A DNA stretch of 22,626 bases. Origin: UMGS1370 sp963557065. Lineage in GTDB: Bacteria; Bacillota; Clostridia; Lachnospirales; Lachnospiraceae. Each line of letters starts with the position of its first letter. The first letter of the stretch is position 1. The position numbers and the translations under genes are program-made. Below are positions 14,397 to 22,455 of this stretch, piece by piece. Under the pieces are notes generated by a model. That model ran no database searches. It saw nothing but the letters and a program-made list of their open reading frames with translations, and was not told the origin of the DNA. Location of the stretch: the NCBI GenBank assembly GCA_963557065.1, contig CAUWCT010000025.1:1-22626 (forward strand). The letters run 5' to 3'.

Positions 14397-15299
14397 ATGC
14401 GGAATAGAGGAAAAGGACAGGGCAGGTTTGTATTTTTCTGTCTGGCTCCTGCAGCCATATTGTTTATTATTTTTATGATCATTCCATCATTTGACGTATT
14501 CCGGATGTCCCTGTATAAATGGGGCGGATATACGGCAGAAAAACAGTTTGTTGGATTGAAAAACTTTAAAACCCTGTTTCAAAGCGATAAATTTTACCAG
14601 TCATTTCAGAATACAATTCTGCTGATTGTAGTTGTTACGATTGTAACGTTTTCCATGGCGCTGATTTTTGCGGCAATTCTCAGCAGAGAGAAAATTAAAG
14701 GACAGAACTTTTTCAGAATCGTATTCTATATCCCAAATATCTTGTCCGTTGTAGTTATCAGCGCGATTTTCTCTGCAATTTACGATCCAAGCCAGGGACT
14801 TTTGAACTCTATTTTAAACCTGTTCAGAGGGCCGGCAGGAGCGGAAGATCCAATTTTGTGGCTGGGCAGCCGGAAGCTGGTTATCTACAGTATTGCCATA
14901 GCCATGGTATGGCAGGCAATCGGCTATTACATGGTTATGTATATGGCAAGTATGGCCAATGTGCCGGAAAGCCTGTATGAATCAGCCAGTCTGGAAGGCG
15001 CAGGAAGAATTACCCAGTTCTTTTCCATTACGCTTCCGTTAATCTGGACCAACATCAGAACTACACTGACGTTTTTTATTATCAGTACCATCAACATGAG
15101 TTTCCTGTTCGTAAAAGCCATGACCAATGGTAATCCGGACGGGGCGTCCCATGTATTCCTGAGCTATATGTATCAGGAGGCTTATACCAACTCTTCTTAT
15201 GGATATGGTATGGCGATTGGTACCGTTGTATTTCTCTTCTCCTTTATCCTGGCCGGTATTCTCAATGCGGTCACCAAACGAGAAGAAGTTGAATTTTAA
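14397..15299 (+). CDS. Sugar ABC transporter permease (MalF type)
   Basis: A 300-residue inner-membrane permease with six predicted spans, starting with FVFFCLAPAAILFIIFMIIP. It carries the EAA loop ESASLEGAGRITQFFSITLP, which contacts the ATPase. A GTG at 14361 would add 12 residues, but GGAG (14385-14388) with an 8-base spacer supports the ATG at 14397. No ATPase gene is in the operon, so a shared MsiK/UgpC-like ATPase elsewhere in the genome must power it, as is usual for CUT1 systems in Firmicutes. It forms the channel with the MalG-type partner 14 bases downstream. Confidence 0.93.
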   Translation: MRNRGKGQGRFVFFCLAPAAILFIIFMIIPSFDVFRMSLYKWGGYTAEKQFVGLKNFKTLFQSDKFYQSFQNTILLIVVVTIVTFSMALIFAAILSREKIKGQNFFRIVFYIPNILSVVVISAIFSAIYDPSQGLLNSILNLFRGPAGAEDPILWLGSRKLVIYSIAIAMVWQAIGYYMVMYMASMANVPESLYESASLEGAGRITQFFSITLPLIWTNIRTTLTFFIISTINMSFLFVKAMTNGNPDGASHVFLSYMYQEAYTNSSYGYGMAIGTVVFLFSFILAGILNAVTKREEVEF

Positions 15300-15313
15300 G
15301 GGAGGGACGAGAG

Positions 15314-16207
15314 ATGAGCAAAACCCCGAAGGGTGCAATCAAAGAAACATCAAAGTTTGCCAAGGTTCTGATTTATCTGATGTTATCCTTCCTTGCACTG
15401 CTAATTATTGTTCCTGTGGCCTGGGTATTTATGGCCTCTATTAAGGAAAACTCTGAATTTTACAGAAGCCCCTGGGCGCTTCCGGCCGGATTCCACTTCC
15501 AGAACTTTGTGGACGCATGGCAGAAGGCGAGCATGGGTTCCTATATGCTGAACTCCATTATTGTAACAGCCCTGGCAATTACGCTTCTGATTGTAATTGC
15601 GCTTCCGGCCGCTTATGTACTGGCAAGATTTAAGTTCCGCAGCTCAAAGTTCTGGAACGTTATGTTTATGGCAGGACTGTTTATCAATGTAAACTACATT
15701 GTAGTGCCGATCTTTTTAATGCTCAGCAATGGAGATACGTATTTAAGAAAGACTATCGGACATCCGTTTTTCTTAAATAACCTGTTCATCCTGGCAGTTG
15801 TATATGCAGCAACGGCGCTTCCGTTTACCATTTATCTGCTTTCCGGTTATTTTAAATCCCTTGCAAGAGATTATGAGGAAGCGGCTTATGTAGATGGAGC
15901 AAGTTATTTCAGGACAATGGTCCAGGTTATTCTGCCTATGGCAAAACCCAGCATTGTGACGGTTGTACTCTTTAACTTCCTGGCATTCTGGAATGAATAC
16001 ATTATTTCCATGACCATGCTGACCAAGCCGGAATTAAAAACTCTTCCAGTGGGCCTGATGAATCTGATGGCGGCCCAGCGTTCTGCGGTCCAGTACGGTC
16101 AGATGTATGCCGGACTGGTAATCGTTATGCTGCCGACTCTGATTTTGTATATGTGCGTCCAGAAGAAACTGACAGAAGGAATGACCCTGGGCGGTCTGAA
16201 GGGATAA
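15314..16207 (+). CDS. Sugar ABC transporter permease (MalG type)
   Basis: A 297-residue partner permease with a basic N-terminus, a first span ending in VPVAWVFMASIK, the typical NSIIVTALAITLLIVIALPA segment and the EAA loop EEAAYVDGASYFRTMVQVIL then PMAKP. The C-terminus ends EGMTLGGLKG, the standard MalG-like ending. GGAGGG (15301-15306) precedes the ATG by 7 bases. It is followed 12 bases later by a small membrane protein gene and then by GH112. Confidence 0.94.
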   Translation: MSKTPKGAIKETSKFAKVLIYLMLSFLALLIIVPVAWVFMASIKENSEFYRSPWALPAGFHFQNFVDAWQKASMGSYMLNSIIVTALAITLLIVIALPAAYVLARFKFRSSKFWNVMFMAGLFINVNYIVVPIFLMLSNGDTYLRKTIGHPFFLNNLFILAVVYAATALPFTIYLLSGYFKSLARDYEEAAYVDGASYFRTMVQVILPMAKPSIVTVVLFNFLAFWNEYIISMTMLTKPELKTLPVGLMNLMAAQRSAVQYGQMYAGLVIVMLPTLILYMCVQKKLTEGMTLGGLKG

Positions 16208-16219
16208 GGAGGAGCAGAG

Positions 16220-16399
16220 ATGAACGAGAGTACAAAGAAGATTCTTACCGGAATTCTGATAGCAATCGTATTTGTCGTATGTGTGGCGCTGGTCATAGTG
16301 GGTCAGCGCAACATTGGTCCGGGAGGGCTGTGTACCATGCTTCTTGGACTGGCAGGACTGATTTTCCTGCTTTGGCTTTACAACAGACAGTATAAGTAA
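16220..16399 (+). CDS. 59-aa two-span membrane protein in the sugar operon
   Basis: A short ORF with a perfect AAGGAGG (16206-16212) and a 7-base spacer. The protein has a short charged start (MNESTKK), a first span of about residues 8-28, a turn QRNIGPGGLC, a second span of about residues 39-54, and a basic end NRQYK. It lies between the permease and phosphorylase genes and is surely part of the operon. I recall similar tiny proteins beside CUT1 transporters in Lachnospiraceae, possibly the family DUF6903, but could not verify this. It could assist the transporter or tether it to the cytoplasmic enzymes; both are guesses. Confidence 0.75.
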   Translation: MNESTKKILTGILIAIVFVVCVALVIVGQRNIGPGGLCTMLLGLAGLIFLLWLYNRQYK

Positions 16400-16430
16400 A
16401 AAGACATATTTTTAGGAGGGAATGAATTAG

Positions 16431-18587
16431 ATGGAGCAAAAGAAAGGACGGGTAACCATTCCCACAGATTTGGATGTAATTCCGCAGACTTTGGAAATTA
16501 TGGAGCAGTGGGGAGCAGATGCCATCCGGGACTGTGATGGAACGGATTTTCCGGAAGAACTTTGCAATGTAGACGCAAAGATTTATTCCACATATTATAC
16601 CACCCGAAAAGACAATAAATGGGCGCTGGAGAACCCGGAAGAAATCCAGCAGATGTATGTAATGACCCCATTTTATACAGCCGATGGGGAAGAACTGAAG
16701 ATTAAGCTGATGAAGGGCCTGTATCCGGATATGTTAAAGCCTAACACCAGAGATGATATTACCCGCTGGTGGGAAGTTGTAGACCGTACAACCGGACAAG
16801 TTGTTCCAACAGCGCGCTGGAGTTACAGCGAAGAAACTGGAGAAGTAACGGTAGCATCAGAAGCATTCCATGACTATACGGTCAGCTTCCTTGCATACAT
16901 TATGTGGGATCCGGTGCATATGTACAATGCTGTCACCAATGGCTGGAAAGATGTAGAACACCAGATTACTTTTGATGTCCGTCAGCCAAAGACCCATGCG
17001 TACACCTTAAAGCGTCTGCGTAAATTTATTGAAGAACATCCATATGTAAACGTACTGCGTTTTACTACATTCTTCCATCAGTTTACGCTGATTTTCGACG
17101 AACTGGCCAGAGAAAAGTATGTAGACTGGTACGGATATTCTGCATCTGTCAGTCCATACATTTTAGAGCAGTTTGAAAAAGAAGCAGGATATCCATTCCG
17201 TCCGGAATACATCATTGACCAGGGATATTACAACAACCAGTACCGGATTCCAAGCAAAGAATTCCAGGATTTCCAGGCATTCCAGCGTCGGGAAGTTGCA
17301 AAAATCGTAAAAGAGATGGTAGACATTACCCACGAATGCGGCAGGGAAGCCATGATGTTCTTAGGTGACCACTGGATCGGAACCGAACCATTTATGGAAG
17401 AGTTTAAGACCATGGGCTTAGACGCAGTAGTGGGAAGTGTGGGAAACGGTTCTACCCTTCGTCTGATCAGCGATATTGAAGGTGTAACGTATACAGAGGG
17501 CCGTCTGCTTCCATACTTCTTCCCGGATACCTTCCACGAAGGCGGAGATCCGGTAAAAGAAGCAAAGGTTAACTGGGTAACAGCCAGAAGAGCAATTTTA
17601 AGAAAGCCTATTGACCGTATTGGATACGGCGGATACTTAAAGCTGGCATTGGAGTTCCCAGACTTTATCGAGTATGTAGACTCTGTCTGCAAGGAATTCA
17701 GAACCTTGTACGACAATATGAAGGGCTGCGTACCATACTGCATCAAGAAAGTAGCCGTATTAAATTGCTGGGGCAAGATGAGGGCATGGGGCTGCCATAT
17801 GGTTCACCACGCTATCTACCACAAGGAAAACTACTTCTACGCTGGCGTTATCGAGGCTCTGTCCGGCGCGCCATTTGATGTGAAGTTTATCAGCTTCCAG
17901 GATATTCTGGACAATCCGGCTATTTTAGACGATATTGACGTTATCTTAAACGTAGGCGACGCAGATACTGCCCATACCGGCGGCGACTGGTGGAGCAATC
18001 CGGTTATCGTTTCTGCAATCAAGAAATTTGTTTATGAAGGCGGCGGCTTAATCGGAATCGGCGAACCTACCGGCCATCAGGCAAACGGACGGTTCATCCA
18101 GTTAGCCAACGTATTTGGTATTGAAAAAGAGACTGGCTTTACTCTTGGATACGACAAGTACAACTGGGATACCCACAGCCACTTTATTACCGAAGACAGC
18201 AAGGGAACCATTAATTTTGGCGAAAACCAGAAGAATATGTACGCTCTGGAAGGCGCAGAAGTGCTGGTTGAAACAGGCAAACGTGTCAACCTGGCAGTAA
18301 ATGAGTTTGGAAAGGGCCGCGCCGTATACATGAGCGGACTTCCATACAGCTTTGAAAACAGCCGTCTGCTGTACCGTTCTATTTTGTGGAGCGCCCATGA
18401 TGAGGACAACCTGCACAAATGGTTCAGCACCAACTACAATGTAGAAGTTCATGCATATGTAGAAAATGGCAAGTTCTGTGTTGTAAACAATACCTATGAG
18501 CCTCAGGAAACCACCGTTTACAGGGGAGACGGAACCAGTTTCCATCTGGATATGAAGGCCAATGAGATTATCTGGTATGAGATTTAA
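16431..18587 (+). CDS. lnpA: GH112 1,3-beta-galactosyl-N-acetylhexosamine phosphorylase
   Basis: A 718-residue cytoplasmic enzyme of family GH112 that splits Gal-beta-1,3-GlcNAc (lacto-N-biose) and/or Gal-beta-1,3-GalNAc (galacto-N-biose) with phosphate, giving Gal-1-P and the free N-acetylhexosamine. The start GRVTIPTDLDVIPQTLEIM and WGADAIRDCDGTDFPEEL are typical of the family. The general acid is Asp313 in MFLGDHWIGTEPF, at the same number I recall for the Bifidobacterium longum enzyme, which supports this start. A C-terminal glutamine-amidotransferase-like region (VLNVGDADTAHTGGDWWSNP, GGGLIGIGEPTGHQ) and a final beta domain follow, as in known structures. AGGAGGG precedes the ATG. Whether it prefers lacto-N-biose, galacto-N-biose or, as in some relatives, galactosyl-rhamnose cannot be settled by eye, although the close likeness to the bifidobacterial enzyme favours the first two. 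Its end overlaps the next gene by 11 bases. Confidence 0.95.
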   Translation: MEQKKGRVTIPTDLDVIPQTLEIMEQWGADAIRDCDGTDFPEELCNVDAKIYSTYYTTRKDNKWALENPEEIQQMYVMTPFYTADGEELKIKLMKGLYPDMLKPNTRDDITRWWEVVDRTTGQVVPTARWSYSEETGEVTVASEAFHDYTVSFLAYIMWDPVHMYNAVTNGWKDVEHQITFDVRQPKTHAYTLKRLRKFIEEHPYVNVLRFTTFFHQFTLIFDELAREKYVDWYGYSASVSPYILEQFEKEAGYPFRPEYIIDQGYYNNQYRIPSKEFQDFQAFQRREVAKIVKEMVDITHECGREAMMFLGDHWIGTEPFMEEFKTMGLDAVVGSVGNGSTLRLISDIEGVTYTEGRLLPYFFPDTFHEGGDPVKEAKVNWVTARRAILRKPIDRIGYGGYLKLALEFPDFIEYVDSVCKEFRTLYDNMKGCVPYCIKKVAVLNCWGKMRAWGCHMVHHAIYHKENYFYAGVIEALSGAPFDVKFISFQDILDNPAILDDIDVILNVGDADTAHTGGDWWSNPVIVSAIKKFVYEGGGLIGIGEPTGHQANGRFIQLANVFGIEKETGFTLGYDKYNWDTHSHFITEDSKGTINFGENQKNMYALEGAEVLVETGKRVNLAVNEFGKGRAVYMSGLPYSFENSRLLYRSILWSAHDEDNLHKWFSTNYNVEVHAYVENGKFCVVNNTYEPQETTVYRGDGTSFHLDMKANEIIWYEI

Positions 18588-20808
18588 GAGGAAGTTTCCA
18601 GAAGCTTCTTCCAGCTGGGATCAGGGAGTTCCGTTGGGAAATGGAAAAACAGGCTGTCTGATATGGGGGCCTTCAAAAGGAATCCGTTTCAGTCTAGACC
18701 GGACCGACATCTGGGATCGGACCAGGCTGGAGCAGACTGCTGCTCCGGAATTTACCTACCGCAATCTGGTGCGTCTGGCAAAAGAAAAAAATACAACAGA
18801 AATCCGCCGTATTTTCGATGCGCCTTATCAGGAACCGGCGCCGACCAAGCTGCCGTCAGGAACGCTGATTCTGCATTTTCCTGAGAGCGCTTCTGTGGAA
18901 TACCGACTGGATCTGAAACAGGCGCAGGCAGAGCTGAACGTAAAGGTGAAGGAGCAGACCGTCTGCATCCAGGCAGTCTGCCATGCGGAAAACAAAACCG
19001 GCATGATTCGGGTGGGAGCAGTCCCACCCCTTTTTTCTCTGGAGCTGGAACATCCTGCTTTTGGAACACAAGAAGAAAAAAACACCCGAAAATACGATCC
19101 GGACCACAGGGAAATTTCCCAGGGCAGTCTGAAAAATCTGCACTACCCCTGTCCGGTAAAAGAGGAACGGATAGTTTCTGATGGAATCCGTATTCTGCGT
19201 TATATCCAGCCGGTAACCAGCCAGTTTTCTTATGGCGTGACTGCGGCTGTCCGCGAAGAAGAGAAAGAAACGCTGATCTTTTACCGGATAAGCAGTTCAG
19301 ACGACGGAGAAAACTGGCTTAAGGAGGCAGAAGCGTTTCTTTGCAGCCAGATAAAAGCCGGCTATGAAGCTTATCAGGCCAGTCACAGGAACTGGTGGAA
19401 AAATTTCTGGAAGAAAAGTTCTGTCCATCTTCCGGAAAAGCTGGCAGAAGAACAATGGTATATGACCAACTACCTGTTTGCATCCTGCTCCAGAAAGGGC
19501 TGCTTTCCAATGCCTCTCCAGGGGGTATGGACAGCAGATGACGGCTGTCTGCCGCCCTGGAAAGGGGATTATCACAACGATTTAAATACCCAGCTTTCCT
19601 ATACCCATTTTTTTAAGGCGGGCCATTGGGAAGAGGGAGAAGCGTTCCTGGACTTTTTATGGGAGTTAAGACCTGCGGCCAGGGAGTTTGCAAAGAAATT
19701 TTACGGTACAGAAGGAATCTGCCTTCCGGGAGTGATGACCATAGACGGACAGCCTTTAGGGGGCTGGCCTATGTATTCGCTAAGCCCGACCCAGCAGATC
19801 TGGCTCTGCCAGTCTTTTGACCTTTATTACTGCTATACAGGGGATCGAAACTTTCTGATAGAGCGGGCCTGGCCTTATTTCCGGGAGACGGCTGTCTGTA
19901 TAACCAGCCTTCTGGAAGAGGGTGAGGATGGAACATACTGTCTTCCAGTGTCCAGTTCTCCGGAGATACACGACGATGAATCAGAGTCCTGGGTAACGCC
20001 CAACAGCAATTACGATCTGGCGCTGCTTCGCTACCTGTATCAGACACTGGCCGAGTATGCCAGAGAACTGGGAGAAGAAAAAGAACTGGAAACGTGGCAG
20101 AATATTCTGAAAAAGCTTCCGGATCTGGCAGTAGACGACAGGGGAGTGCTGATGCTGTCTCCAGATGAAATTCTGACAGAATCCCATCGCCACTTGTCCA
20201 ATGCCCTGGCTATCTGCCCGCTGCATCTGATTGGCTATGACAAGCAGGAAGACCGGAGGATTGTGGATGCAGTGGTATCGGATTATGAGTTTTTAGGCAC
20301 TGGTATGTGGGTTGGATTTTCCTTTGCCTGGATGTCCCACCTGTATGGAATTCAGGGCAATGGAGAAGGAGCCTGGGACAGACTGCGGATTTTCTGGGAA
20401 AGTTTCTGTTCCTCCAATGGTTTTCACCTAAATGGAGATTACAAAAAGCGGGGTTACAGCACCTTCCATTACCGGCCATTTACCCTGGAAGCCAATATGT
20501 ATGCAGCGGACGCCCTGCAGGAAATGCTTTTGCAGACAGAAAAAGGACGAATAGTCCTGTTCCCTGCCGTACCGGAAGAATGGAAGCAGAAAGGTCTTTC
20601 CTTCCAGGACTTTAGGGGCTTTGGAGGACTTTGTGTATCTGCCCGCATGAAAGAAGGAAAAGTAGTTTCCGTTACCCTGACTTCTGCAAAAGACCAGGAC
20701 GTAACCGTACAGGGCATTTTTGAAACAACAAGGCCAGGGGCGCCGGAAAAAGGCAGCCTGCAGGTGAGGCTGAAAGCAGGAGAAGACTGGACATGGAGCA
20801 GTGTATAA
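18577..20808 (+). CDS. GH95-type glycosidase (putative alpha-1,2-L-fucosidase, divergent active site)
   Basis: A 743-residue protein without a signal peptide, so it acts inside the cell. It has the GH95 layout: N-terminal PLGNGKTGCLIWG and SLDRTDIWD, a (alpha/alpha)6 barrel with LQGVWT, PPWKGDYHNDLNTQLSY, a VSSSPE motif, HRHLSNALAICPL and EANMYAADALQEMLLQ, and a C-terminal beta domain. The general acid Glu463 (SSSPE) is kept. At the two water-activating sites of the bifidobacterial fucosidase AfcA (Asn-x-Asn and the Asp of IDGN) this protein has Asp335-Leu-Asn337 and Glu638 (LEAN). So one Asn is replaced by Asp, and the Asp by Glu. His333 keeps the position I recall as His in fucosidases. An ATG at 18562 is also possible, but the ATG at 18577 fits the family start better. 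It overlaps GH112 by 11 bases and is therefore translationally coupled. The likely job is removing fucose (or a related sugar) from imported Fuc-Gal-HexNAc before phosphorolysis. The exact substrate is uncertain. Confidence 0.82.
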   Translation: MRFKRKFPEASSSWDQGVPLGNGKTGCLIWGPSKGIRFSLDRTDIWDRTRLEQTAAPEFTYRNLVRLAKEKNTTEIRRIFDAPYQEPAPTKLPSGTLILHFPESASVEYRLDLKQAQAELNVKVKEQTVCIQAVCHAENKTGMIRVGAVPPLFSLELEHPAFGTQEEKNTRKYDPDHREISQGSLKNLHYPCPVKEERIVSDGIRILRYIQPVTSQFSYGVTAAVREEEKETLIFYRISSSDDGENWLKEAEAFLCSQIKAGYEAYQASHRNWWKNFWKKSSVHLPEKLAEEQWYMTNYLFASCSRKGCFPMPLQGVWTADDGCLPPWKGDYHNDLNTQLSYTHFFKAGHWEEGEAFLDFLWELRPAAREFAKKFYGTEGICLPGVMTIDGQPLGGWPMYSLSPTQQIWLCQSFDLYYCYTGDRNFLIERAWPYFRETAVCITSLLEEGEDGTYCLPVSSSPEIHDDESESWVTPNSNYDLALLRYLYQTLAEYARELGEEKELETWQNILKKLPDLAVDDRGVLMLSPDEILTESHRHLSNALAICPLHLIGYDKQEDRRIVDAVVSDYEFLGTGMWVGFSFAWMSHLYGIQGNGEGAWDRLRIFWESFCSSNGFHLNGDYKKRGYSTFHYRPFTLEANMYAADALQEMLLQTEKGRIVLFPAVPEEWKQKGLSFQDFRGFGGLCVSARMKEGKVVSVTLTSAKDQDVTVQGIFETTRPGAPEKGSLQVRLKAGEDWTWSSV

Positions 20809-20873
20809 GAAATTTGGAAAATAAAAATTAATACAAAAATAAAGAATTTATAGTTTTTTGGAAAGAGGGTAGA

Positions 20874-21101
20874 ATGAAAAATATGAAACCGAAAATCCAG
20901 GAAGGGCAAGAGCTTTTTTACATAGAAAACAATCAGATTTACTCTGGTCATGCAACAGATGTTTTGGACACAGGTAAGGGGCAGACATTCAGTATTGATA
21001 CCATAGGAGCCTGCGAAGGTTTGTGTGTATTTTCCGATACAGTCATTGGGAGTACAGTCTTTTTCAGTCAGATGGAAGCAGAGCAGAGAATTAAAAAATA
21101 A
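20874..21101 (+). CDS. Hypothetical small protein, 75 aa
   Basis: No family is recognised. The protein is soluble and acidic/polar, with the pattern of a small beta-rich domain (GQELFYIENNQIYSGHATDV) ending in GSTVFFSQMEAEQRIKK. The TVFxxxxEAE ending is common in small phage- and plasmid-type proteins that carry a displayed-parameter beta fold, but no role follows from that. AGAGGG about 5 bases before the ATG supports translation. It lies 65 bases after the GH95 stop and may be the last gene of that operon, or a separate one; the A/T-rich gap has no clear promoter or terminator. Confidence 0.6.
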   Translation: MKNMKPKIQEGQELFYIENNQIYSGHATDVLDTGKGQTFSIDTIGACEGLCVFSDTVIGSTVFFSQMEAEQRIKK

Positions 21102-21114
21102 AGGAAATGTAAAA

Positions 21115-21156
21115 AGGCGTTTCTCTCCACATAAATAGTTGTGGAGAGAAACGCCT
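21115..21156 (-). terminator. Terminator of ychF
   Basis: AGGCGTTTCTCTCCAC and GTGGAGAGAAACGCCT form a perfect 16-bp stem with a 10-base loop. On the - strand it is followed by TTTTT, so it ends ychF about 33 bases after its stop. It may also stop + strand transcripts from the small gene upstream, although no T-run follows on that side. Confidence 0.85.
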
Positions 21157-21188
21157 CAGACTCGTAAAATACCTCGTCAGTGTTCCTG

Positions 21189-22286
21189 TTACACATTAAA
21201 ACGGAACAGAATCACATCTCCGTCTTTTACTACATAGTCTTTTCCTTCCAAGCGAACCAGTCCTTTTTCTTTAGCGCCGTTATAGGAGCCGCAGTCCAGC
21301 AGATCCTGATAGTTAACTACTTCCGCGCGGATAAATCCTCTTTCAAAGTCAGAGTGAATCTTGCCTGCTGCCTGAGGCGCTTTGGTACCTACTTTAATGG
21401 TCCATGCGCGGGTTTCGGTAACACCTGCAGTCAGATAGCTGATAAGGCCCAAAATGCGGTAGCTGGCAGCAATCAGCTTGTCCAGACCAGATTCAGAAAG
21501 TCCTAAATCCTCCAGGAACATTTTCTTTTCATCATCGTCTAATTCCGCAATTTCCTGTTCAATCTGCGCACAGATGACAAATACTTCACTGTTGTTTTCG
21601 GCAGCAAATTTGCGGACAGAAGCTACGTGTTCGTTGGAATTACCATCATCCGCTACATCGTCTTCGGATACATTTGCGGCGAAAATTACCGGTTTTGCAG
21701 TCAGAAGATTTAAAGATGCAATAAAAGCGGCTTCATCATCGTCAGCAGGTTCATAGCTTCTGGCAAGTTTACCGTCCTCCAGATGAGCCTTTAATGCTTT
21801 TAATGTCTCTAATTCTTTCGCAAGAGACTTATCATTCATGGCGCTTCTGGCAGTTTTGGAAATGCGGCGATCCAAAACCTCGATATCAGAGAAAATCAAT
21901 TCCAAGTCAATGGTTTCAATATCTCTTAAGGGCTCAACACTGCCGTCTACGTGGATAACATTGCCGTCTTCAAAACAGCGGACTACGTGGATAATGGCAT
22001 CTACTTCTCGGATATTGGAAAGAAACTGGTTGCCCAGACCTTCCCCTTTTGATGCGCCTTTTACCAGACCTGCAATGTCTACAAATTCAATGACAGCAGG
22101 AGTGATTTTTTCTGAATCATACAAAGCCGCCAACTGCTTTAAGCGAGGATCCGGAACACTTACAACTCCCACATTGGGGTCAATGGTACAGAAAGGATAA
22201 TTGGCAGACTCTGCTCCGGCCTTGGTGAGAGAATTAAACAGTGTGCTTTTGCCGACGTTTGGCAGTCCTACGATACCTAATTTCAT
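21189..22286 (-). CDS. ychF: Redox-regulated ATPase YchF (Obg-like)
   Basis: YchF/OLA1 is a universal P-loop ATPase that binds ribosomes and acts in translation and stress control. The 365-residue protein starts MKLGIVGLPNVGKSTLFNSL, which is the P-loop; G3 is DIAGLVKGASKGEGLGNQFL. The G4 box is NVSE rather than NKxD, the known change behind the ATP preference of this subfamily. A coiled-coil insertion lies in the middle, and the C-terminal TGS domain contains RAWTIKVGTKAPQAAGKIH and ends VILFRFNV. The frame is open for 50 codons further upstream, but YchF proteins begin at MKLGIVG, so the start is set at 22286. The ribosome site before it is weak (AGGTAAAG). It is a single-gene unit with its own promoter and terminator. 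Confidence 0.97.
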   Translation of the reverse strand: MKLGIVGLPNVGKSTLFNSLTKAGAESANYPFCTIDPNVGVVSVPDPRLKQLAALYDSEKITPAVIEFVDIAGLVKGASKGEGLGNQFLSNIREVDAIIHVVRCFEDGNVIHVDGSVEPLRDIETIDLELIFSDIEVLDRRISKTARSAMNDKSLAKELETLKALKAHLEDGKLARSYEPADDDEAAFIASLNLLTAKPVIFAANVSEDDVADDGNSNEHVASVRKFAAENNSEVFVICAQIEQEIAELDDDEKKMFLEDLGLSESGLDKLIAASYRILGLISYLTAGVTETRAWTIKVGTKAPQAAGKIHSDFERGFIRAEVVNYQDLLDCGSYNGAKEKGLVRLEGKDYVVKDGDVILFRFNV

Positions 22287-22366
22287 ATTTATCTTTACCT
22301 GTTCAGAAACCCTGTAATTTTGCGGATTTCTGCCTTTCCTTATATTTTTATTACGCCATTTGCCCT

Positions 22367-22381
22367 TTAAGTTTTTTTCAT
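22367..22381 (-). other. Possible 4-residue leader ORF upstream of ychF
   Basis: In the ychF leader, AAAGGAG stands 6 bases before an ATG that reads MKKT and stops. It is a much better ribosome site than that of ychF itself. It could be a leader peptide influencing ychF translation, or chance. Confidence 0.3.
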
Positions 22382-22426
22382 AACAGACTCCTTTCACGTT
22401 AAAAAAAGAGTCCAACGCAAATATAA

Positions 22427-22455
22427 AGTATAGCACAAGGACTCCGTTTTTTCAA
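22427..22455 (-). promoter_or_regulatory. Promoter of ychF
   Basis: On the - strand: TTGAAA (22450-22455), 17-base spacer, TATACT (22427-22432). Transcription would start near 22420, giving a leader of about 134 bases before the ychF ATG. Confidence 0.75.

Noticed and set aside
20469..20951. 160-residue - strand ORF over the GH95 3' end
   Set aside because: It is antisense to a clear GH95 domain and has no ribosome site or family motifs.
22287..22436. N-terminal extension of YchF to 22436
   Set aside because: YchF proteins begin at MKLGIVG; the extension covers the promoter and leader and is low-complexity and basic.
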